From assembly GCA_034359265.1 (NCBI GenBank), contig CP136891.1:63092001-63156000 (forward strand): DNA of 64,000 nucleotides, written 5' to 3'. The notes beneath the pieces are model-generated. The model was not told the origin of the DNA, made no database searches, and saw only the letters and a program-made list of their open reading frames with translations. A program made the position numbers and the translations under genes. Shown here piece after piece: positions 1 to 11,024 of this stretch (within the stretch, counting starts at the first letter, position 1; the number at the start of each line of letters is the position of its first letter). Origin of the DNA: Canna indica. Its lineage: Eukaryota; Streptophyta; Magnoliopsida; Zingiberales; Cannaceae.

Positions 1-220
1 TGTGAAACAAATAGAATCTAAGCTTTTGGAAAAATTGATCGCCATGAAATTTAACCTTTATGAATTATTGTGTAAAGCTATATAATGTCGTCAAACATTG
101 AAGAATAAACCCCATAGCAATATGTGCATTTCCTTGGACTACTTCACACATGTTTCATCTGAAATGGTGAGATAGATTCATGTTTGAATGACAAAAACAG
201 AAATGAAAAGGAAAACCAAC

Positions 221-3200
221 CTCAGGTGACCATCTTGTACTTATGGGCAACCCAGCCAAGTTAACAACAGCATTTGAACCATTGATGCACTGTCCCCACT
301 CTCTTTCCTCAGCAATAACAACACCAGGAAAATTCCCCACTACATTTAACGAAAAGATTAAAATTTTCATGTGGTGTAACTGCAATGTATACTATATCTA
401 TTCCAATTAGGATTAATAGGGTTTAATACTTAGTTTCAGTCAAGAAAAAAGTTCAAGGTGAAATGTTCATGCACAATGTGACTACGAATTTATATCTATT
501 TTTGCCAAAAAGGAATTTATATTAATTTGATATAACAAGTTTACTTAAAGACCAAAGTAATGTTCTTTCAAAGAACATGCACGGGAAAATAATAGAATTC
601 TTGTGATGTGACAAAGAATAAATACATGACCTTGCAAGTAAAAATTCAGATCAGTTAGAATTGGTCTTAACCGTCTGATGGAACTTTCTTCATTTTACAT
701 TAAGATATCTTGCATTATGAGGAAAGAATACATAAGAAGAGCTAATGCAGTTTTATCTGATCCACATAGAAATAAACTTGTGGTTTTCTTTCAACTCAGT
801 TGCTACTTTAAGCATTAGATGAAACCTAATCTAGTTGGTTTTGGCTTTGTGAAGATATTATCCATCGAAGAATTGAGAATATTCACATTACAAAGTGGAT
901 TGCAAGACATGAAAGAAGGATTAGACACAAAGCTAAGTAGCTGAAAAGTCACATCACGCAAGGCAAGTATACATGCTTAAACATGCATGAGAATTGGTAC
1001 TAATCCATTCATGTACTTTCAACTATTACCTGGTCCTCTAAGTAAGCCACCAAAGAAAAAGTCAAGGTCCATACTGATACAAAAATCACTTTTCTATACA
1101 CTAATACACTATCTATGGTGGAGTCATCTAGACAAGCCCTCCCAAGCACTTATCTCATAAGATTTTTTGGTAAAATTTGTATTGCAGACTTTCAATTTAT
1201 ACAATGAAAACATGCATTACCTTCTTACCCGGAAAAACTAATTGTGCTCTTGCTTTGGATTGCGTCAATACACGAACTTGGTGATTATCTACACAAACAA
1301 TCAAAATTATCACAATTAAGATTTATTAGATAAGAAAACTATGCTTCTACGACATGATGAACTTCAACAATCATACAGCCACTGGGAAATATCTTTAAAG
1401 CTTTGTTGTATGTAAGATTTTTTCATAGCATATTTTCTAAAGTAACAAGCAGTTGAACTTAAAGAACTCACAAATAATCAAATACAAGGAGAAAAAACAG
1501 ATTTTATGCCTTAGAAGGGTTATTAGGAAGGCAAATCATTTTGCTGCAATTTGCATGTGGTCATTTTAAGGATAAAAAAGATCATTGTGCCATCTAAAAT
1601 GAGAGGAATCAAAGACTACAAAAGATGCAGAATACTTTCAATTATCAAAAGATTAACTTCACATATAGGCTATATAGCATAAGAATATAAGAAATCTAAA
1701 GTCGAAAGCACTTTTTGTGTGCAAGTGAACTAATCAAATCGCATGACTATGAAACAACAACCATTGTTGCAGATCTATGATTCCATTAAGTTCCACAAAC
1801 AAAGGTTTGAAACTCTAATGTCAAAGTGTAAGTATAAATAAGTGCATATTGCAATATGGATTGTTTACTGTTGCAAGATGGCTTGCCCTTAACCAATAAA
1901 GAAACCTCTACCCATAATGTCTTCCCTATATTGTTAATATTAAGAATATTAGGAACATTAGTATTGGTAGTGAATAATATTACTGATTTCCACTTGTATT
2001 TATTTCCGCGAGTACTTGTCTCCTTTGTCATTCTCATTACTCGTATTTCCTTTATATGTGATTTTTATCCTTGCATAATAGGCTTATGTAATTATTTACT
2101 ATGAATAAAGCAATAATTTTTTTATAAAAGTTAGACTTGATAACATAGTCATTACAAGGCATGCACAAACACGAGAATATGCGCACAAGACGCTATAAAT
2201 AGGGATAGGACCCATGACCTCATGCAACATGCCTAAATATCTCACCACTAAGCTACTAGTGGGTCCACATAAAGCAATACTTTTGTTTCCTCCCAAGCAA
2301 TATACATGATATCAAAGAATTAGACTCACCTTGTCCTCTTCTTTTTTTCTTCCCTTCTTCATCTTCTCCTTTTCATTTCCCTTGGTCTTCCTTGTTGATG
2401 CTCACTACTCAAGCCCAACCACATGCATCCCCCTATGTGCCCCGCCATGCAAATTAGTTAGTTGAGAGGCAAGACATTGATGTGAATCACACTCCCTGCT
2501 ACCATCTCTTTTGTTAAGCATGTGCATATCCTCACAACTCCTTCACACCAATTTTGTGCACAGAGTGGATCATTGTTTGATCCCCTCCATCTATAAGGAT
2601 CTCTACCCCCTATTCTGATTTCCTGTTAAAGGGGATTATCACCACAAAATTGAAGGGCCTACTTTGCCCGTTCATGTCAACATCCACAACATCCCAAGCC
2701 TATCTGTTGTCCGCTAGTTCATCCTCTCCATTATTGGATCTAGATCTAGTTCGAACCTAATTAGACAATCTATGCATCCACATTGTTAGGCACCTTGCAT
2801 CGAACGAATTCAATCTCTTTTCAATATCAGTTTGTCCAAGTTTTGTTGTGCAAATTATCAATAGCTTCGGGTTTTTTTTCCCAATCTGCATTAACTACTT
2901 GAATTTGTCTCACATCTTTCTTTTTTAAGTAAATTATGTTGAATTTCTCTTTTTCAAGTTGTTAGGGACCTTGATGTAATTATATTATCTCCTTGTACCT
3001 ATGTACAAATTTATACACCACAACATAAATATATAGAGGTAGAGAGAAGCTACCAAAGACATCTTTTCCTCTCTTAATTCTTCCTTGCAGAGTGTGTGAT
3101 TATTACCCACTTTCTTACCGCCCTTCTCTTCTCACCCATATCTCTCCTAGGGTGGCCAGCAGCCCAGCAGAACTTCTTTTGTTACCACCCATCTTCTCTT

Positions 3201-6200
3201 CCTATATAGGATTGTTGTCACCCCTCTTCTTCTTTGTCTTGCTTGCTGCTGTCTAGCTGCTGCCCCTGAAATACACAGGATCAGCGGTCTCTCCTCAACC
3301 AAATTCAGGCCGTCAACTCTTGCTGCTGCAACCCCCATAAGATTCTCCTTGTTCAAGCTGCCTTCTGCAGCCCCTTCTTCTGTTTGTTCAAGTAGTTTTT
3401 TTTCAGCACAAGTTGCCACTTATATCTTCATCCAAAGCTGCAACTAGGGCTGAATCAGTTCTGCCCTATTGCTGTCCTTTCCTGCCCTGTTTTCAGCACA
3501 TCAAGGCTTACTTGCTGCCCTTTTTTAGCCATGTTTTCTTCTACAATTGAAACCTAGATGACTGCCAGGGTTTTTATGTCATCGTTTGGTATCTCTTCTA
3601 CCATCGCTGCCCCTATCACCAAGGCTTCCTTGACAGGCTCCGTGGTCATAAAGAAGGAGAAACTCATGAGCAGGAATTATGCTTCTATGATGAAACAAGG
3701 GCAATCCGATTATCTCTGTGAGACACTGTCAGACATTGATCAAGCAAACAACACAACTTGGACGAGACTTGTTGCCCAACTTCTTTCCCTATTATGCAAT
3801 CTATTGATCCCTCTTATGGGCATCTTCATCTTTAGGAGCATTTGCACATGTTGTGCCACATGGCAGCGCGATCGTAATTCATACATGGGTGATTTGTCAC
3901 AGTTCTATGATGTAACTGGCAAACTCTATTAGTGGAGGTAGACGGATAAAGATATGGTCATCCATGTTAGTCGCTATCATGCTGCGGCGACAAAGTTAAG
4001 TGATTCGTTTTTGGATATACATGTTTTTTCCATCATCTATGCTCGATAAAGACAAGCTTTGTCCTAGCTCAATAAAGTATGTTTTCCTTGGTTATTCACG
4101 CATCTAGAAAGGTTACCGTTGCTATTGTCCAGAACTGTGAGGAACTTTTATCTCAGAAGACATTAACTTCTTTAAGTCAATACCATTCCATTTCAATCAG
4201 TCCTCTACCCTTGAGTCAGTTGCTTGTTGAGGTCATCCTTGCTCTTGTTCCTTTATCTACCTTCGAGATCACATCATCTTCATCTGTAGTTCCTCATGTG
4301 AGAGAGCCCTGCCCCTCAAGGTGTACCAATGATGCCCTCACACTAAGCGAGCTCTGTTTACTTCCTCTAACTCGGCTAATCAACCAAATGCTCTGCTGGT
4401 CTCTGGTTCTTTCCTCTCTCTAATAGTGACTTTCCTATTGCTCTCAAGAAGGGTGTTTGTAAGTTTACCAACACCTCATCCCATATTCCCATCCTCCCAC
4501 TATGTTACCTCTGATGCTTTATCTCTCGATTATTATCCTTGTATCACCTACCTTTCCACTATTTATCTTCCCCAAACTAGTTCAAGTGCCCTATTTGATC
4601 CAGAATGACGTCAGATCATGATTGATGAGATGGATGTGTTGCACTCTAATGGACATGGGAGCTTATTCCTCTTCCATCTGGGAAGTCTATAGTAGGGTGC
4701 AAGTAGGTGCTTACCATCAAACAGCTCCTGATGGTTCTATAGATCAACTTAAGGCTCACCTAGTGGCCAAAGGATACACTCATGTCAATTATATGGACAT
4801 GTTCTCCCTAGTGGCCAAAGTTGCATTTCTTCGTGACTTTTATCACCATGGGTGCTCTTTGTGGTTGGCAACTTCATCAACTTGATATCTCAACTTGATA
4901 TTTGTTAAGAAATTAGTGGGTCTAACTCACCCCAAAAGCTAGCTCATGGGGAGAGGATTACCCAAACTATTAAAGGCTATCTTGACCATATTTTTAACCA
5001 ATGTCGGACTTTAACACACACCCCTCACGCCCGGAGCGTGGAGTTTTGCAGGACTGGATATCTGCGGGTGGCTCAAATATCAATTACAAAATTGGCTCCG
5101 ATACCATGTTAAAAAATTAGTGGGTCGAACTCACCCTAAAAGCTAGCTCATGATGAGAGGATTGCCCAAACTATTAAAGGCTATCTTGACTATATTTTTA
5201 ACCAATATGGGACTTTAACAATATCAAAACGCCTTCTTGTATGGCAATCTTGATGTGGAGGCCTATACACCCAAGGTTTGCTACTCAATGAGAGTTCATC
5301 CTAGTTTGCAGGCCAAAGAAGTCTCTTCATGGTCTGAACTCCATGTGTATGGTTTGGCAAGTTTAGCGCAAAACTTACTCAATTTGGCTTGATCATGACT
5401 ACTTCAAATCACTTGATCTTCTATTGCACTTCCTTTAAGGGGAAGGGAGTGCTTTTATTGTCTATGTGGATTACATCATTATTACTAGCAATGGCATTGA
5501 TGGAATATAGAACTGTAGTAGTTTTAAACAAAGGACATGGGTGACTTAAAATATTTCCTTGGCATTGAGGTAGCTCAATAAGGGGAAGCAAATATTAGCT
5601 TCTAAAAGAAAATACGTACTTGATATGGTTGGGGAGACTAGCATGTAGGGAGTAATGCCAGTTGACTCGCCCGTGGATCCTAATGTCAAACTAGTGCCAG
5701 CTTGCCAGGAGAAGTTTTATTGACTAATCCAGCTATGGACTGATCCATATTGCAGATTGGTGGGTAAATTGAATTACTTGCATTTGTTGTGTGTTTAATT
5801 AGTCGATTTCTTCAGTGACCTTATAAAATCATTGGGAGGCTACCATGAGGATTCTCCATTACCTCGAGGGAGCTCCGGTCAAGAGACTTCTATACCGAGA
5901 TAGGCCATCTTCGAGTGATAGAGGCTACACTGATGTTAGTTGGGCAAGATCACCTATCGATCGTCGATTTACCTCAAGATATTGTATGTTGCTAGATGGT
6001 AAATTGATATCATGGAAAAGTATGAAGGACCGTGTGACCAGGTCAAGTGCACGGGCAAAATAGCATCATGGCTAAAATAATTGATGAAAGAAATTGGCAT
6101 CAATGAAACTGAGCCAATGAAGTTCTTTTGTTAGAGAGAAAGTACATATTAAGGAGATAGTTCTCTTTCATAAGTTTAGCGATTAGTTGGCAAGCTTGCT

Positions 6201-9200
6201 AACTAAAGCAAGTTTTATCTCACACTTGATTAAAGTGAGTTACAAGCTACATCTCACACCTACTATGGACAAGCTACTTTCACACAATGTTTGATCTCAT
6301 ACATGCACTGAAAAATTTCACATCATTCCTACTCCATCAGTCTCTATTTTAAACTCGAAATGTTGAGCCTAGTACCAACTTCAGTTTTTTGTTTTGTTTT
6401 TTAGTGAATAATATGATTAGGAAAAAGTGTTACTTGCTTTCCTTTAGGGGTTTTTCCCATTAGCACTCCACCCCAAACGCTAGCTCATGAGGGGAGGATT
6501 GTCCAATCTACTTAAAGGTTATCTAGACCACAACCTCAACAAATGTGGGACTTTATCCACATCTAGAGCGTGGAATTAAGCAGGTGACCCAATATCAACC
6601 ATAGATTTGGCTCTGATACCATGTTATAAAATTAGTCTTGGACCTAACTCTACCCCAAAAGCTAGCTCATGAGGGGAGGATTGTCCAATCTATTTAAAGG
6701 CTATCTAGACCACAACCTCAACTAATGTGGGACTTCAACAACTCGCAAGTACAAATGTTGCAAAAAACATTTGCATGCAAAAGCAAATGTGCGTGAATAA
6801 AATTTGCAGCCTATTGTTCGGCTCTCGCAACTAGAGTTGCAATTACTATTTACAAATGTTGCAAAAAATATTTGCATGCAAAAGCAAATGCACGTGAATA
6901 AAATTTGCAGCTTATTGTTTGGCTCTCGCAACTAGAGTTGCAATTACTATTTGCAAGCATTTGGTTGGCAGCAAATGGAAGTTGCAATTACACTTGCAAC
7001 TAGCATTTGCATATCTAGCAGTGGCAACTTTGGCTCGGCCCGATAAACACATTATAAAATCATGCTTGGACCGCCTGCTATCGTGCCCAGGCCATTAACG
7101 GGCTGGCCCGATAAGACCCGAACAAATATTAGGCCAGCCCGATAAGGCCCGAACAAATATTGGGTCGAACCGGGCCTACATAGTGTAGGCCCAGTCCAAT
7201 AGTCCGATCATGGTTCAAAATATCGGTACGGCTATTGATCTCGGTCAGTGACCGGTACCGATATATACCGGTACTGTACCGTACCGACACACGATACAGA
7301 CCGGTATGAAAATGCATACCGGGCGGTATTTACCGAGATACATGGTATTCTCCCATATCGGGTATCTCGTATACCGGTAAGTCCAAAAATCGGTAAAAAC
7401 AGGGTGTACCGCCCAGTACGGTATGATTTTTTGAACCATGAGTCTGATAATAATTAATTTTATTCATTATCGAAAATATCGGGCTATCGGACCCGAATTG
7501 GCTTGATAGCTTAATTTGGGCATGATTGCCTAATTTTGATTATTTTGTTATCGTGTTAACGGGCCGAGTTGGCCCGTTACTGTTTTTGTCGTGCCGGGCC
7601 AAAGGTCCCGAGCCTGAACTTTTATTGGGTCGGGCACGATTTTTTGTTCGGGCCGAGCTATCTCCGACCCAGCACGAATTGCCGAGTCCAATGGAATTTA
7701 GAAGCAATAACAAGCAAATAGAGGCAAAAGGGTAAATTTGTTATTTTACCCAATAATAATTCATCGATTACAACGAAATCAATCCGACCCAAAATAATAT
7801 TATTTTATACTCTAAATTACCATATAGTTTAGTACAATATTATTTTATATTATTTAATTATTTATCAAAATAAGTTAATAATTTTTAATTATTGTATAAT
7901 ACTGGAAATATAAAAAAAAATCTACCAAATGACATCAAATCTAAAATTTGACACTACAATCGCGTTCAGCGCATGAAAATCTACGACTTCGGTATTTATC
8001 TCGTCTCCATCCAATGACTCTAAATCGCCCAAATTAATTATTTTCTAATACTTAAATTATTGCATTTGCAGCTCGCAATCTTGTATTGCGAGCTTTTTGG
8101 GCTACAATTGCTTTTGCACCCTACAAATGATATTAGAAACACAACTTGTAAATACTAAATGCTGCAAAAGATTTTGCAGCCAACCAAACAAATTCATTTG
8201 TCTATTTGCTGCAAGTAGGCATTTGCACTTGCGGGCAACCAAACGCCCCTTTAGCACTTGTTTCCTTTTAAGTTTGTTACCTTTAGTCACATTCCCGTTG
8301 TAGGTGATTTCTTATGCCTATATAATAGGTTCATGTAATGACTTAATAAAAATCAAGCATACCTATAGGGGAACATATTTCTCAAAAGAATGGTAAAAAA
8401 GATTAGAAAAATAATAACAGCACTTATGAAGAGATCCAATCATATTTGTTAACGCATTAGAGACTAATATTAGAAAATCACTAAACAGTTGCAACAAATG
8501 ATATATGCTCAGCCATTGAAACATGATTCCTACACTCTTCTCTACCGATGTCATTTGCATCCAACTAAACGTACTCCTGAACAGATTTTGCAGTTTTACT
8601 CTTTAGACCACTGTCGTGATAAGGGTTGGAGGCTATGGAGTATTTGTTTCCTTCAGAAAATATACTTCTAGGTCTGTCAGAGTCCTAAGTTAGAGTCTGC
8701 TTGCAAGAAGTCCACGCAGACCATAAAGATATTGCATGAACAGTATGACCATAAAGAGTATTTCTTCCTGAACTGTATTCAAATGAACCAAAATGATGGT
8801 TAAAAGTCTGTCTCTCCAGTGAAGCTAACTTTAAGGTAAACTGATCAACTCTGTTATTTTAGTTATAGATTCCTATCAGCATAATAGAATCAATAAGGAA
8901 TTCATAAAATGTGATCCTTAAGTTAAAACCTGAAAGTAACTTTTGGACCAATCTTCGACCAATAAAACCGGTAGCTCCAGTAATTGACACAACCATCTGC
9001 TTTTCCTGGGAAAACATTAAGATGAAAATTACCTCAGAATTGGAAAAGCCACTCGGCAAGTTTATGAAGCCAAAAAAGAAAGGATCAACTTGGGAATAGA
9101 CGATCAAAATAAGGTAATAAGAAGAATCACTTTCGCTGAAAAATGCTTAAGAAGATGCATGAAGTAACAATTAGGTGAATTGTAATGTTGAAATTGGCGA

Positions 9201-9469
9201 GGCTCTAAACAAATAGAAAGAACCTAACTTCGAATAGAAGAGAAAGAAAGGGATCAAATGGAGGACGTAAAATCAACTCAATCAATTTTCTCTAGGAACA
9301 CGATACAAACAGGCTGCCTGCACTTCTAGAGAAGCCGTAATATATGACCCAACGAAGAAGAGGAGTCGAAAAAAAAAGGCCAACAACAGACCTTGGATTC
9401 CGAATGCGCGGCAGCGAGGCAGAAGACCCGGAATTTCTTGAAATTGCGTTGCTGCAGACACCCTGCCAT
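221..9469 (-). CDS. GC1: Plastid epimerase-family protein SDR39U1 / Giant Chloroplast 1 (SulA-like), 5' part of gene
   Basis: Four exons read leftwards with consistent phase: 9392-9469, 8930-9005, 1229-1288 and 221-339, giving 111 codons. Exon 2 encodes VSITGATGFIGRRLVQKL, the N-terminal Rossmann nucleotide-binding motif (GxTGFIG) of extended short-chain dehydrogenases. Exon 3 gives VRVLTQSKA, and exon 4 gives FPGVVIAEE then VNLAGLPISTRWSPE. These match the plant SDR39U1/GC1/SulA family, a plastid protein linked in Arabidopsis to plastid division; its enzymatic substrate is unknown. Splice sites are standard (exon 3 donor CCGG/gtaag, exon 4 acceptor tag). The remaining roughly 240 residues, including the catalytic region, lie left of position 1. 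The start at 9469 has an in-frame TGA six bases upstream and leaves a transit peptide of only about 30 residues. A longer ATG-led frame starts at 9593 but is out of frame, so the N-terminus is uncertain. Intron 2 is 7.6 kb and filled with transposons. Confidence 0.85.
1932..2306 (+). repeat. 5' LTR of the copia element, interrupted by a SINE
   Basis: It starts TGTTAATATT and ends tataca, directly followed by the primer site. Removing the SINE at 2116-2270 and one copy of its target duplication leaves about 210 bp, close to the 3' LTR length. Confidence 0.65.
2116..2270 (-). mobile_element. tRNA-derived SINE inserted in the copia LTR
   Basis: The 155-bp insert is flanked by a perfect 9-bp duplication, AAAGCAATA (2107-2115 and 2271-2279). 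Read on the minus strand it contains a Pol III A-box-like segment (TAGCTTAGTGGTGAGA). About 40 bases later comes a B-box-like segment (GGTCATGGGTCCTATCC). It ends in an A-rich tail next to the duplication. This is the layout of a plant tRNA-derived SINE. I do not recognise the family. Confidence 0.75.
2307..2319 (+). other. Primer binding site of the copia element
   Basis: tgatatcaaagaa directly abuts the LTR end and resembles TGGTATCAGAGC, the complement of plant initiator methionine tRNA, with three changes. Confidence 0.6.
3558..3932 (+). pseudogene. Copia gag remnant
   Basis: The plus-strand frame includes NYASM and a later LLIPLMGIFIFRS...FYDVTGKLY segment. This resembles the copia gag region (SLDPSLMGIF, then QRFYDVTQKL) in order and spacing. 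No start is assigned, and downstream stops make it a pseudogene. Confidence 0.6.
4060..4900 (+). pseudogene. Copia integrase C-terminus and reverse transcriptase start, broken
   Basis: From about 4078 a frame reads YVFLGYS, then KGYRCYCPEL and FISEDINFF, the conserved GYS..QKGYRCYdP...F(v/i)S.DVtFFE end of copia integrase. From 4618 come EMDVLHSNGTWELI and VGCKWV, then DGSIDQLKAHLVAKGYT, the start of the copia reverse transcriptase. Several frameshifts and stops separate the pieces. The reading frame is then interrupted by the SMART-like insertion at 4903. Confidence 0.75.
4903..5220 (-). mobile_element. Miniature LTR retrotransposon (TRIM/SMART-like), copy 1
   Basis: Two 114-bp direct repeats (4903-5016 and 5107-5220) start TGTTAAAGTCC on the minus strand and end in AACA. 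The internal region is only about 90 bp. On the minus strand a perfect-looking primer site, TGGTATCGGAGCC (5094-5106), abuts the 5' LTR. A purine-rich tract (GGGCGTGAGGGGTGTG) abuts the 3' LTR. Flanks ATATT and ATATC suggest a 5-bp target duplication. It interrupts the copia coding region, whose frame continues on both sides. At 318 bp it falls in the size class of SMART elements. Confidence 0.85.
5221..6063 (+). pseudogene. Copia reverse transcriptase / RNase H remnant
   Basis: The copia frame resumes right after the SMART-like insertion with NAFLYGNLDVEAYTP-type sequence. It continues with VYVDYIIITSNG (the YVDD box region, last D changed to Y), then RKYVLDM and PVDSPVDPNVKL, then LVGKLNYL. 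At 5845-6063 the RNase H part reads MRILHYLEGAP, GYTDVSWARSPIDRRFTS and LISWKSMKDRVTRSSARA. Multiple stops and frameshifts rule out function. Confidence 0.8.
6468..6740 (-). mobile_element. TRIM/SMART-like element, copy 2
   Basis: The right LTR (6622-6740) and the left LTR body (about 6470-6555) match copy 1 (CTAGCTCATGAGGGGAGGAT, TAAAGGCTATCTAGACC). The primer site (TGGTATCAGAGCC on minus, about 6609-6621) and a short internal segment lie between them. The left LTR lacks its first roughly 25 bp, which coincides with an 8-bp repeat TTAGCACT shared with 8251-8258. Confidence 0.7.
6750..6951. repeat. Two-copy tandem repeat, 101-bp unit
   Basis: Units 6750-6850 and 6851-6951 are nearly identical (tacaaatgttgcaaaaaa..., ...tcgcaactagagttgcaatt). 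Each contains short palindromes around ttgcatgcaa and caactagagttg. They belong to the AT/GCAAAT-rich edge of a MITE-like region. Confidence 0.8.
7209..7440. mobile_element. 232-bp MITE with 8-bp TSD
   Basis: Terminal inverted repeats CATGGTTCAAAA (left) and TTTTGAACCATG (right) bound a sequence full of ACCGGTA/TACCGGT palindromes. The flanks AGTCCGAT (7201-7208) and AGTCTGAT (7441-7448) form an 8-bp target duplication with one mismatch, which suits the hAT superfamily. It has no coding capacity. Confidence 0.75.
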
Positions 9470-9720
9470 CGATCAGTGGAGGATAATGCAAGCAAATTGG
9501 ATTTATGTAGCAAGAGTGACTCACGTCAGGGAAGTGCGGGCGTGGGGCGATGGTGGAGTTGGCGCGAGAGAGCGTCATCCAGCCCAACTCCATTTCTCGT
9601 CGAATTTTGCAGCAGATGAGAGAGAAGGAAGGAGGGAAGTGAGAGGGGGAAAGAAAGAGGATGCCAGGCGAAAGGATAAAGAAGAAAACGAGGGAAGTGA
9701 GATGTGGAGTGTTGTGGCAG
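9470..9720 (-). promoter_or_regulatory. Probable 5' leader of the GC1 gene
   Basis: Read on the minus strand, about 9594-9700 is a pyrimidine-rich run (GA-rich on plus: gagagagaaggaaggaggga). This is typical of plant 5' untranslated leaders close to a start site. An ATG at 9593 opens a 103-codon frame that overlaps exon 1 in the wrong phase. It could be an upstream ORF, or the original start followed by an indel. I see no convincing TATA box. Confidence 0.4.
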
Positions 9721-11024
9721 CTACAGAGCCACCCACCTTTACTGGCTACAGTTTAATAAAAGGGCCAAATCAAACACAGAGAAGTTAGAACGACCAAATT
9801 CTGCAATCAGATGCGTAAATTACTTTTGAAATGGGGGTTGAATTGCTAAAACGTAGTTGGAATTTTCGGTAGATGGTGCACCGTGCACGTGACGGCAGTT
9901 GTCGACAAAGGAGCAAAACACTAGGGACTTCATGTGAGAGCCGAGGGCTACGAGTTAAGCACTGTGAGCTCAACAAGAGTTACTATGAGCGAGCGCGGGA
10001 GAGTTGGGGGCGTAGGCCGTAGGGAGCTACTATGCACAATGTTGGGTGCTTGGAGTTAAGCGGGACTACAACGAGAATCAGCAGGGGATTGAGCGTGGAT
10101 TTTCGTGGTTGTAAGGACGACAAGTCAATTTGATCACGGCTATATTGGTTTAACTTTGTGTTGGTTTGATCAAGGTTAGTCCAATCAAGTTGGATCTAGT
10201 CTTGTTGCATAGCTGGTCAGGTCAGATCAGGTATAATTATCGTTGGATGGGTCTAACCAAGCCAGATGGGTACAAAACCCACAACTTAATCATATTGGAC
10301 TTGGTCAAATTTTATCTACATGAGATTGGGTGTAGTTTGGCTTGGGATTAGCTTTAGTCAGTGCGAGTTAGGTTCGTTCAAGTAAGATTTACTTAGTCTA
10401 GGTATAAACTTATGGTCGAGTCAAAACCCTAATTGGCTTCGATGAGATTGGGTCGAGTCAGCTTGGTGTTGGTTTTTACCAAGTTGAAAGATGATTGGGT
10501 TAGTCAAGTCAGCTTGAGATTAAGTCTTAGAATACCAAATTAAATTCACGATGAAGTCCAACCAAGTTGGGCCAGGTCAGAATAGATGATTGAGTGGGTT
10601 GAATGGGTTGGATATGGAAATGATTGAATTAATTGGGGGTTTGGGTAGATCATATATATTCAGTACTCGAGTAAACTCTGAGGTGAGGTCAAGTTAGATG
10701 AATGGTTGGCTGTGATAGGTCAGTTTGGATAAGCTTGACGTTGGCTTTCTTGTGGTATTTGTTTTTCAATTTAAGCCTACGGATGTATGAGTTATTCTTC
10801 TTCTTCTTTTTATAATGTTAAGCCCACGTCCATATGATTTATGGACTTTTATATGAAAAAAAAAATGATTCTCCTGATAAGCTTAATAAAATCTGATCAA
10901 AATATATATATATATATATATACTAAATTATTTTCATGAATACCTAACTCATACGATGGAAAATGTGTATGTTTTAACAACTCGTACATGTGTCACCAAC
11001 CCAAGAACAATCTGTCCAAGTGTC
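9721..11024. other. Intergenic, low-complexity GT-rich stretch
   Basis: No gene is supported. Positions 10140-10720 are degenerate short repeats around ttggTcaggtcaG/ttgggt, possibly an old satellite or hAT subterminal debris. An (AT)n microsatellite lies near 10900-10922. Confidence 0.5.

Larger units (their letters stand above)
6468..8250. other. Composite insertion in the 3' copia LTR (SMART, MITEs, hAT-like debris)
   Basis: TTAGCACT at 6460-6467 and 8251-8258 brackets this stretch inside the 3' LTR. Besides SMART copy 2, the 101-bp tandem and the MITE, 7030-7720 has repeated GGCCCG/CGGGCC motifs of the kind seen in hAT subterminal regions. Positions 8095-8250 end in gcaaccaaacgcccct, a typical plant hAT-MITE end. 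Positions 7740-8090 are AT-rich with nothing recognisable. Confidence 0.5.
1932..8375 (+). mobile_element. Decayed Ty1/copia retrotransposon in GC1 intron 2
   Basis: The two LTRs can be matched. The 5' LTR is 1932-2306. The 3' LTR is 6361-6467 plus 8259-8375, interrupted by later insertions. Both share the agtgaataatat stretch, a cacttgt/tacttgt-ctcctt segment, and ataataggctt(c)atgtaat near the end. With insertions removed they are about 210-230 bp. Flanks are TATAT (1927-1931) and TATTT (8376-8380), a probable 5-bp target duplication with one mismatch. Order inside is primer site, gag, integrase tail, reverse transcriptase, RNase H, which is the copia order. All reading frames are broken. 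The element lies antisense to the host gene. Confidence 0.75.

Noticed and set aside
3147..3419. 90-codon minus-strand frame with Ala/Arg-rich ends
   Set aside because: It lies antisense in the copia leader region and resembles no family.
5235..5290. Possibility that the copia element is still coding
   Set aside because: The frame is broken by a SMART-like insertion and by several stops and frameshifts in every domain.
9344..9788. Plus-strand frames of 91 and 131 codons
   Set aside because: Antisense to the GC1 first exon and its purine-rich leader complement. Charged low-complexity translation.
10050..10075. Possible 5S rRNA-like fragment (ggagttaagcgggact)
   Set aside because: Only a short stretch resembles the gene and the rest of the 120-nt structure is absent.
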